Assembly: GCA_948567375.1 (NCBI GenBank)
Contig: OX419760.1
Location: forward strand, 41,602,001 to 41,666,000
DNA: 64,000 nucleotides
DNA from: Lunularia cruciata
Lineage: Eukaryota > Streptophyta > Marchantiopsida > Lunulariales > Lunulariaceae
Direction of reading: 5' to 3'
Position 1 is the stretch's first letter. Each line of letters begins with the position of its first letter. The notes below the pieces were generated by a model, which was given only the letters and a program-made list of their open reading frames with translations, made no database searches and was not told the origin of the DNA. The position numbers and the translations under genes were made by a program. Below, in pieces: positions 37,601-47,235 of the stretch.

Positions 37601-38280
37601 AATCACTCGAATGTTCAATGTCCCGTTTCTCGGAAGCAATTGACGAACTCCATTGTGACACAAGAGGATGAAGGAACGGAACGATGCGTCGTTCAGTCTC
37701 AGTGCGTGCCTACCGAGCGGTTGCGTTTGCGTTTACTGTACTTGTGGCAGAAGGCCACTTCACATGTACGTCACTTTCGACGTCCGTCAACTCTTTAAAT
37801 ATTGACGGAAAGAGTATTTTAATGTGTTCATGGGAGTGTTCGTCAACTTTTTAAATATTGATTGAAAGAATGCACAGGTCCGGTCGTTAATTTGGACGAC
37901 CACACAAATATATTTGCGATGGCAGATCACTTTAGATAATCAGAGTATTGACGCGTGTTAACAGGTAACAAACTATCGAACTAGGGTATCTCAAATCTTC
38001 ACTTGACATACTCTCGTGGGAGGTGTGTAAATATTAATATTAATATTTATTGTTTATTAATTTTTATTTTTTATGATATTAATTTAGTTTATTTTAAATT
38101 ATAATATTTAATTTAAATTATACAATAATTTTATACATTAAAAAATATAAAATATTATATATTCATTCAATATTAAATTTCAAAATTATAAATTTATTAA
38201 ATAATTAAAAATTTATTCTCAAGAATATTAAATTTTGATAATTTTATTATAAATTATATCATCCAACCCATTAATCTAGA
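34630..38280. other. Intergenic sequence
   Basis: Probable 3' UTR of the quinone reductase gene to about 34,900, then no convincing gene. A minus-strand open stretch at about 37,383-37,661 has a segment (GETCKIDYVFTSQKI) that faintly recalls the end of an endonuclease/exonuclease/phosphatase domain, but nothing around it supports a gene. A two-unit repeat with CCGTCAAC...TAAATATTGACGG is at about 37,785-37,868, and 38,020-38,270 is very AT-rich. Confidence 0.4.
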
Positions 38281-38293
38281 AAAATTTTCAAAC

Positions 38294-38437
38294 GGAACTA
38301 GAGTTATTTGCCGTATAGACTCCGGCGGATCTATGCTCGTCGGAGCTAGAGTTACTTGTCGAATAGGCTCCGGCGGATGTATGCTCGTCGGAGCTAGAGT
38401 TACTTGTCGTATAGGCGCCGGCAGTATGCTCGGTCAG
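38294..38437. repeat. Three tandem 48-bp units
   Basis: Units begin GGAACTAGAGTTATTTG or GGAGCTAGAGTTACTTG at 38,294, 38,342 and 38,390, each containing ATAGRCTCCGGCGG and ATGCTCGTC. They are GC-rich in an AT-rich surrounding. Confidence 0.85.
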
Positions 38438-39355
38438 ATAGACTTGACATGCACATGAGTTCTTTCAAAATAATGGCTATTAGACTTTGTCTTTTAGTGG
38501 ACCCATCTCCTACCAATCAAATTGCCACACTTCTCACCCAATAAGATGATGAAGAGCCACCGCCCGAGAGAGCCATGTGAATCGGGTAAGAGAATCGTTA
38601 TTAAGACTCCATCTCGACTTTCCAGTATACTTTATATCTATGTGTCTTTTTCTCCTCCATGGATTGTATCGGGTACGTTTTTACCATATCAACTTCCTAC
38701 AGTACGAGTCATTCTAAACTACCATTGAAGATAAGGAAATTTGAATATCTTGAAAAGAAAATTGGGAACATAATAATATTATAGTGTAAAAAGAGAAAAA
38801 GGGAGAAAATAGTTTTATTCTGAGTCCTAGGAAGGTGAAGCTTTGGATAAAGGTGTATTGACATCGTTTTAATAACTTCTGCTTATAACTAAATTTAGTG
38901 AGGAATTTTTATGCGTATCCAAAATTGAAAATAAATTTATATCCTTCAATCCCTCTAGTAGATATAAAATTTATAAATTCTGAAAATGTTGGACTTCCAT
39001 TACAAGCATCTTCGAATTTCCTATTTACCTTCCATTGATCCTAGTTATTAATAATTCTCTGATGTATCCATAGGACTCGCTAGTACGAGTTAAAAGAGTT
39101 TATCCCTTGATTGAAAGGTGCTTTAAATTCGATTGCAGCTTACGGAACAGATTGATTCCCGTGGAATCTTTTGATCCCCATGCATTAAGGACTGGACACA
39201 TTAGCATATTATTTCAACGAAATGGCCCTCTTATGAGCAAGACAGATTGTAATAGTTGAAATTACCAAATTGATTCTTTTGCTTCCCACTAGAAAGAAGA
39301 CTCTGAAAAATTCAAGTAAAAGATTGCCTTGTAATAATACATTTCCTAATATTAA
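38438..39355. other. Non-coding spacer
   Basis: AT-rich sequence with no recognisable gene or repeat family. Confidence 0.5.
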
Positions 39356-39750
39356 CGTCAAGGAGTGTACAAGACCTTATCATATTAGGTACCCGGTACC
39401 CTTCTCACACTTATACTTTGTAACATATTTGAGAGAGTGAGTGTCCATTGCTCTATTGAATGCAATGGCTGGTACAATCCATAGGAGAGTAATCATACTA
39501 GCATCAACTAGTATGATTATTAGGTGATGCTTCTTTGGATGCTCTAGTTGTTTGTTGCATTGCTTTGATATCAGATGTTTGTAGACCATATGATTTGCAT
39601 AGCTGGGATATCTTAGGTGCAGTGGGGCATATTTTTGATGTCTACCCTATTTAGACTTAACTCCATTTTACCTTTTTTTTTGTCTCACCCTTGTAGGGCT
39701 TGATAGGGTCTTCCCATCCTCTTTGTGTTTTCTACACTGTCTCTCTTTTC
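39356..39750 (+). mobile_element. RLE retrotransposon copy E, 5'-truncated 3' end
   Basis: It matches the last about 350 bp of copy D, from GTCAAGGAGTGTACAAG (copy D about 57,959) through the RLE C-terminal region to the tail (GGGCTTGATAGGGTCTTCCCATCC). It is diverged, without an open frame, and has lost the hairpin at the stop codon. It contains an 11-bp inverted duplication at 39,491-39,501 / 39,508-39,517. Target duplications are not visible. It lies about 430 bp beyond the 3' end of the hydrolase gene on the other strand. Confidence 0.85.
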
Positions 39751-40177
39751 TCTCTCTCTTTTCGTCCACACACACACTGCATTGATGTTCTCTTTTCTTT
39801 CTCGATGAAAACATGTGCTAACAACTCTTTTCTCAAAACCAACATGTGCTTTACCAATTCTAACGACACATTGGGTAAATTTTTCCTTGGAGTGTGGGAA
39901 CATGATGAAGCGGTTACTCCAAGGCTTATTGGGTCTCACTGAGAATCAGATATGATGCAATGCCTTCCAAAATCATAGACATCATGGACGACAAAGTTGA
40001 TAAATGCTCTAGTGATGAACTCAAATGATCACCCTCTCGTTGGTAGCTGCTGGACGGAACTCTGACAAAAAGAAGGTCCTGAGCTATTGCAAGAATCTGT
40101 TGTTGGGATTGACATCAAGAACTAGTTATGGAGGAGTTATAATAATAACTCGGAACTCCGTCACCTCATTTGGAATC

Positions 40178-42407
40178 TCAGGCAGAAGAGTGTTGCTGCA
40201 ACAGGTGCTTCTTATACCAATTGAGCATATCATCGTGTGATTCATCCGCCACTTTCACAGCTGCTTCATCTGATTCCTCGTAACGTAGAGTCCAACCATG
40301 AGCGGTTCCAGGATAGATCTTCACAAAGCTTTGCACCTGCGAGATCTATAAAGTTAATGGCAATCATAGTGTCCCACGAGAATACAACTTCTTCCGGAAA
40401 CAACCATATCAAACTGTCAGTTCACTATGCATATCAATTACAATCACAATGTCAGTTCTACCATCGGTGGCTAGTAGGCTGGGCTGGTTTTACAGTGAAT
40501 GTGGAAGCAACAACGTAAGAGTGGTGCGGTGACGACAAGAGTACCTTGTTGGTTGAAGCTAAAACGGCACTATATTCTTTGACCAACTCCGGGGGGAGGA
40601 CGGTGTCAAGTTCACCAGCTAGTATTGCAATTGGCGCTCTCACATCTGTACGTACAGAGAACATTCAGCTGATTGCAAATCGATCGAGTCAAGGGAAGTT
40701 AAGAAAAGCCAGAGCTATCAATTCAAATGGAGACTGTTCTGTACTGGTATCAGTAGTACTTGGCGTACCTTTGAAGACTTCAGACTTCACAGGTCCAGGA
40801 TGAAGCAGAACAGCTGCATTCAAGTCTTCTACACGCTCCACCTCAATGGCAAGCCTTCCTAAGAAACAGTGCATCAAACACTGCAACGCTTACCGATATG
40901 GAGGGACTGTTGCCAGTATCCTAGATAGTGTCAAGTGCCAAGAGTAAAATAAAACTTGCTCAGTGACAAACAATTTCACCTGAACAGCCATTGATACTTA
41001 AGTTCTGCACGATACAGACACCTCATCTAACGATGCAACGTCTACACAGCGGGATAAAAGGACATCAGGGTGACATCCTGTACCACATTTTGTTCAAAGA
41101 CTTTGGATCATACCTCCCCAGCAGAACCCCGAGAAGCCAAGGGATGTAATTCCCCTGCTCTTTAACTCCTTTATCAAGTTTCTAGTTTCATCCACTGAAC
41201 CTGCCTGGAAGTCAAAGTGAAATTGTAATCAATCAATAGGCTACCGAAACCCTTACACTCCAGGGAAAGTGTGTCAAATCGTCGAAGTATCTGAGCTTGA
41301 ACTTCTCCCACTTCACTTGCAGTGAAGATAGCGTGAAGAAACTATGAAGAGAACAAGATTTCAGTTTCTAGCCTGCCGAGCATGTATATAGTTAGTACAG
41401 AGTCCATACCGGAGGGTGTATTTTGATCCACTCGTTCAACCATGGCCCAAAACCCACTCCGGGTCGAGGTATGAATGGGTCACCGTGGAAGAAGTCCGGA
41501 ACAAGGCCCACATATCCTGCAGCTGCTGCTTTATCCGCTATTCTCCTGAACAATCATCTCACGAATTCTGTCATGATCATTACACCTATTCCATCACTAT
41601 AGCTACAATTCACAATGTTACAGGTAATCATGGAGCGGCTCCTGACATTCGTGTTTTTTTGGTGACGTAGTGTAAGTGCTGAACGAGTAGTGCGTTACAG
41701 GCTATCAGTATACTGTCGTCGTCAGTTCTGCTGTAAGTCTCGACTCTATTATTGCTGCGCAAAATAGACGACATGACTTCACTTCTGTAACAACATGCCT
41801 TTATCGCGAGGGCTCTTGCTGAACCTCAGGACTGTATCCTAAAAGATCTTTGATCTTCATTACCTGAAGCAACACAGCATGGTTTGCCTCTTTTGACTAG
41901 ACTTTGGCGTAGACATTTTGTTAACGTTGAAACTTTCACAGGGCTTGTAAGGCACTAATCTTCATTGGTTTCGAGAGACTGTTGCACAGATACACACCTC
42001 AATAGCGGATTGTTTGCTCCTACAAACCAAGAGAAGACCACGGGTTACATTCTCCGCACATTGATACATTACAAATCTTGAAAGAAGAGAAAGCACTGAC
42101 AGTCAAATCAAAGCGACTCGAAAGCGAGATCTTTCCGGTCTTTCAAGAGTCTTGCTTTTAGGAAATCTATTTTTACAGCAATCAGAGCCCATATCCAAGA
42201 AAAATCATGACTTTTATAGCGATCAAGAGGGTAAGCAAGCGAAGTATTGAGTTACCAACCATGGATATCAGAAGCAAAAATGACAGCACTAGTTGCAGAA
42301 TCCGGCCAGTTGACATAGACGCTCAATCCTGGTATAAGCTCCTCCTCCTTCCCCTCCGGAACATACTTCGTAGGTGGGGGTGGGATACAGCAAGCCACAC
42401 CGGCCAT
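40178..42407 (-). CDS. Dienelactone hydrolase-like alpha/beta hydrolase, 7 exons
   Basis: Cytosolic-type serine-like hydrolase using a Cys-Asp-His triad; the natural substrate of plant members is mostly unknown. Minus-strand exons: 42407-42260, 42019-41998, 41545-41410, 41204-41114, 40858-40769, 40645-40545, 40336-40178, giving 248 residues, the usual length for the family. The start is MAGVACCIPP, followed by AVIFASDIHG. Other landmarks are GYVGLVPDFFHGDPF, GFSGFCWGG with nucleophile Cys130, GELD with Asp176, and TAHGW with His209. Exon 2 is only 22 nt and codes for ANNPLLR. Its upstream donor is the less common CATG/GTTGGT, chosen because it alone keeps the frame and the family motif. No targeting signal is obvious. 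No operon-like context applies. Confidence 0.9.
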
Positions 42408-43283
42408 AATTCGTCTCCTCACTTCTGGTTCCCTGCAGCAGCTTCTTCTTCTTCTTCTCGCGACCGAGAACTGACAGTAGTTACACTCGTATGAAGACAC
42501 TGAACAAAAGACTATCACCTAGCTTCAGGAAACGATGTGATCCGATTCAAAAGTTTCGGGAACTGGGGATTGCAGTAGGCCTGAGACCCAGACTTCAGGA
42601 AGAAGTAGGGCAGGAGTGACTGGAGAAGAATATAATAGAGCGCCGTCGCGGTCTTCTCCACGAACACCGATGACTGGTTATCATACTGCAAATACAGTAG
42701 GAGAAATTGCTGAAGATCTCCACTAAATGCTTAAATAAACGTCCACAGGGCTGTGTATCTCACGTGAGCAAGGCATAGGGTATCAACTCATCTTTTGTAT
42801 TGCATCCGATCAAATAATTTAGAAAATTTGAGAGTACTTGAAATGTATAAATTTGAGATACTACAAGTTATATCTATTTAAACGAGACTCCATGATTGCA
42901 AGCGACCCAACATTGATATCCAAGTGGTGATATCTTGTGCTAGTGGCCTCACTGTTGATGTTAGCGTAACGCGGGTTTCATCTTAAGTCAACGGCATCAT
43001 CAGTCTTCATTTAGAAAACAAGAGACAGAACTTTGGTGTGAAGATGATGGATTTTCCACTCTTTCTGACGTGTTCATTCTCTCATCCATTTTGATCCATT
43101 AAAACTCGGATCAAAACGGGAACAGAATCAAGTCATTGATGGACATTGGAACCTTTACACTTATATTGTCATTTGAATCATAAAGCAATGAATGCAGACG
43201 TTACATTCCAAAGCCACAAAACTTACAGCATGATGGAAGTGTTTTGTGTGAATACGTCTTATCTATGAGTGCGGGAGTACTCA
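42408..43283. other. Upstream region of the hydrolase gene
   Basis: Presumed promoter and 5' UTR of the minus-strand hydrolase gene near 42,410-42,760 (CTTCTT-rich near 42,440), then spacer. No other gene is seen. Confidence 0.4.
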
Positions 43284-43419
43284 ACTAGTGCTGACTCTAT
43301 TGGGGCTTAGCCCCAATTTACCTTTTTTGTCTCTCCCTTGTACGGCTTGATGGGGTCTTCCCATCCTGCGTTTATTCTACGTTTTTTCTACGCGGTCACC
43401 TTCTTCGCACTAGTGCTGA
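43284..43419 (+). mobile_element. RLE retrotransposon copy F: 114-bp 3'-end insertion with 11-bp target duplication
   Basis: The insert 43,295-43,408 starts CTCTATTGGGGCTTAGCCCC, identical to the last codons and stop of copy D, and runs through the conserved tail to CTACGCGGTCACC. It is flanked by an exact duplication ACTAGTGCTGA (43,284-43,294 and 43,409-43,419). Both terminal hairpins are intact. Only five codons of the reading frame are present. Confidence 0.93.
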
Positions 43420-44816
43420 TGCACCGTGCAGTGAAACAGCTCACATATGGACATACAACTAAGAGATAGGCACGGTATTGTATTGTATTCCTTTCCTGGA
43501 TTCTTGTGATCCTGTAGGCCAATATGAACGCATTAAAGAGTGTCGGATCCTCGGATGACACTCGTACAGTCAGAGTCATATGTCTCCTACTTCTACACCT
43601 CTTCCATTTCCAAGATCTTCTTCTACTTAAGTCTTGTCATGTTACGTTGTCCTTTGAGTGATAATATTCCAGGAACTTTGATGCTGTTGGTGATTAGCCA
43701 TTGCCGTACCTCCAAGTACCAAAGCAGATGAAGCCTCGTGTAGGTCCATCCATGATTCAACAGTTGCAAGATATTGTACCACCTGGCACGGTGCTGAACT
43801 TTACCAAGGCAATGTTAAGGAGATGGGTTGTCCTTCGTACAGAAAAGTAAAGATAGATAAAAGGCGATAAGATATAGCCTTAGAGTTCGACTTCCAGATA
43901 TAATTGAAAAACATCAATCTCAGATCGAAAACAATGATTCATAATGAGCCAAATGACCAATGCAGTAACTTGAGCAGCCATACGCCACAGTCTACCGCTG
44001 GTGAACTTTCTGAACCAAAGAAAGGTTAGTGTTCACCAGGGCTAATGCCTCAACTCAACAGCCCCACAACGATTCTCTCGCCACCAAGAGACGGAAGTTA
44101 ACGGAGTACAGTAGCAAAAGGTAGAGCGTTCATTGCAAAGTCCACGAGCAAATGAGTCCGGGGAACCTCCACAAGAACCACTCAACCATCCAATTCAGCA
44201 TGTAAAATCTCAATAGATCCACAAGAGCCGCTCTAGTCCTCTCTTGATTTTGGGGCTGAACAAATTTCCTAATAAAGAGTTCACATGTAACAAAGCTAAG
44301 AGGTGGGGGTGTCCTTGAGCTTTATACCGTCCACGATGAGAAACAGGTCAAGCAAGGAAACACAACTTATCCATCACTTCTACCGGTGTATAATTTACTT
44401 GTCTGCCTATTTTGCTAATACTTGCAATTGGGAAAGGAAAGAGATGAATGAATTGTTTCATTATATTATGAACGTAAACCAAACCGTAAGATGTAAGGGT
44501 CTCCCTATTTTGCCATTAATTTTAATTGACAAGAAATAATGTCAATGAGTTGGACGTTTTTCAAATTCAAAAGTTGGCTGATCTTTATCTTAGATTTCCA
44601 ACGTGCACGTTTGTGAATGAGTATTGCACTTATTATCAAGGGCAGAGGAATTACTGACTTATTTCATTCCTCGATATTGCATTCAATGGTTGAAAGCCTT
44701 ACACTTCACGTTATTTGAGTATAGCACCTATTATCAAGAGTAGTGAGAATTACTGCCTGATTTCACTCTACGATAGTGCGGGCAATGGTTGAAAGGCCTA
44801 GACATAACAATATCTG
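43420..44816. other. Non-coding spacer
   Basis: No recognisable gene. Two diverged copies of a segment of about 110 bp (GAGTATTGCACTTATTATCAAGG and GAGTATAGCACCTATTATCAAG) form a tandem repeat at about 44,617-44,795. Confidence 0.5.
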
Positions 44817-44890
44817 ACTAACTAAAGAGAAAAGGGCGACCGCGTAGAAAACAAGGATGGGAAGACCCCATCAAGCCGTACTAACTAAAG
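44817..44890 (-). mobile_element. RLE retrotransposon copy G: 52-bp 3'-end insertion with 11-bp target duplication
   Basis: The insert 44,828-44,879 reads, on the minus strand, ACGGCTTGATGGGGTCTTCC through CTACGCGGTCGCC and a T-rich end. This is just the terminal hairpin and tail of the element. It is bounded by an exact duplication ACTAACTAAAG (44,817-44,827 and 44,880-44,890). Confidence 0.9.
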
Positions 44891-47235
44891 CATAAACGCA
44901 GTAGCAACATTGATTGTGGGGAAAGTTTCTTGTCTTAAAACCACACCGCTAATGTCTAGGATTCCCATGATTTCCATAATTTTGGTTCTGTCCTGGCACA
45001 TTTGTGTGTCCATTCTCACACATTCATTCTTCGGTTCTATGTCAAGTAGTCTCTTTAGACTATCCTCACTATCCCTCATCGCATATCAAAGCGTTTCTTG
45101 AGGCTACTCTTCCATCCACTGCTTCTTGCAGTTTATGAAGCAAGAAGTCTCTTGAGACTGGCTCTTTCCTCTTTCCTTGAAGAAATGTTTGTTCTCTTGT
45201 TCACAATGACACATATTAACCAACCTCCTCATGCTGCTTCCTAAGTTTATCAAACCGACTTTTTTAATCGGCTGCAGGAAAGAGGTGCTTTCCTGCGGCA
45301 CTTGCAGTTATGACGTATTACAATGAAGATTCAACACTGTAGAGGCTGTAGTGTCATTCAATGTCAAAATAGACCCCTCCATTGGCTACTTAATAGTTTA
45401 TAATGCAGATGATTCACGGCTGGAGCTAATTCCACAAACCCAAATTCATTCACCGGGAGACATTGTATTGCAGTGGACAAGGACATTCAAGGGAAGAGGA
45501 AAACTTGCGGAGGTAGTTGTATGCACCTTCCGCAAGACCCTCCGCTCATACCACTTGTGGTGACTAAACAACGCAAACAAAAATCTATTTGTACGATTTG
45601 TCTACCAAATGATAGAACCCCAACTGTCTTAGTTTTACTCCTGTTGAAATCTCTCGGAAGGGAGTTCTTTTAGAAAGGAGCACTTCCCTAAATGTCTTGG
45701 TTTTACTGCTGCTGAAATCTTATAAAAGGGGAAATCTTCCATAAAGGAGGACCTCCCATAGACTCTCTTCCACCAACTTCACTCCTAGAATGGTTTTGCG
45801 ATCAGACATAAATTCCTAATCAAAAGAAGCTCCTTATTTCCTCTAGGAAGGCTCAGACTATTATTCCCATAGGAATCCTGCTAGTTTTGGAGTCAACGAT
45901 CTCCGATCACCAAATAAAACCGGTTGCTTTCAAGTTGGTTATGGGAGTACGTCATGGGAGTACGTCAGTTTTGCTGCTTGGGTTGTTTTTGGTTTATTGT
46001 GGGTTGATGGAATTTATCCTTGCTATAGGGAGGGAATGGAGTCTTGGGGAGGATGAGTGCTACAGGGGGGAATGGAGTCTCAGTTCCCATAAGCCATAGG
46101 GATACTACAAGTTGGAGGCCCCATAATAGGCAAGACTTTCTAAACAACTTTGCTTGTCGGGTCTGAGTTCCCTACATACACTGAGACTTCTGTTGAGCTG
46201 TCCCCTCCTACAACATATCCACATTGGCAATCCTTCATTATTGAAGGGATGCCAATATAATTCCATGCGGTTCCTTTGTGGTTCTTCCTCATCACTAAAG
46301 AATCACTTGGTGCTAGTACTACTTTAGGCGTGACCTCCTCTAATACAACGACAAATATAGTGGTGATAGACAGGTTTCAATATTGTGGAGGTGTATCACA
46401 AATATGTGGAGATAGCCAAGCTGAAGGATTGTGGAGGGACTAGTTAACAAACTGCACTTTGCCATCATAATTAGAGAAAACAAATTTGAACTAATACAAA
46501 CTCCAGCAAAATATTGAAAATCAAATCAACAATCATTACCAGATTCAAGTACAACATGGGTGCAACGAAAGTTGAAAACAGTTGAGTTGAAGTGCATACT
46601 ACCGTCAACTCCATTTCAAAACTGAAACAACTCATGATAATGTCTCGGAACTACATGTACTGAAAGAAGGAGAAAGCCTTTCCTATTATCTTCACTTGAC
46701 CCAAACGTTTAAAAGCATCATTAGTCCACCGAAAGGAGCACTTGTCTTGTCTCCCATGTATGATTATAACGTAATTTTACATCTGGTCAACTTAATGAGC
46801 TCAGCATGTCTCCTACTTTGTACTATGTCCTCAACACAACTCCCCAACTTTCTATATCCTAGACATCCTTCTCTAAATGGATGACTAATCTAAAGACAAA
46901 GACAAGCTAAAAAAAAATGGAGAGCTCCACTGCTTTAGGACACTTCTAGGTGTGCCCTGACAATACAGCCTTACCAGTTCACACTAACTCTTTACCGAGT
47001 GTGCTCCTCCCGAGTCTGTCATTATGTACATCTATCTTCAACCTCTGTATTTTAGCTAAAGCACCAATACTTCCTATTTACCAGAATTACAGAAGGACTA
47101 CAACACATACGTTATGAGAGTGAGCCTACACACGGATAGCTCCCCTCTATTTTGCACATGTGAATATTGTACTTCTTCTACTACGTACCAAAACGGTAAA
47201 TCCTTGTACGCACCAGATGAAGTTCTTAGTTCCAA
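44891..47235. other. Spacer downstream of the coiled-coil gene
   Basis: No gene of known type. A diverged direct repeat is at about 45,628-45,765 (CTTAGTTTTACTCCTGTTGAAATCT and CTTGGTTTTACTGCTGCTGAAATCT). On the minus strand about 46,374-46,131 is open for some 78 codons with a protein-like composition (WNYIGIPSIMKDCQCGYVVGG) but has no start codon and no family I recognise. It may be a remnant exon. Confidence 0.35.

Noticed and set aside
37141-37661. Minus-strand open stretch with GETCKIDYVFTSQKI, weakly like an endonuclease/exonuclease/phosphatase C-terminus
   Set aside because: One short resemblance only. The His/Asp motif that should follow is absent and no upstream exons were found.
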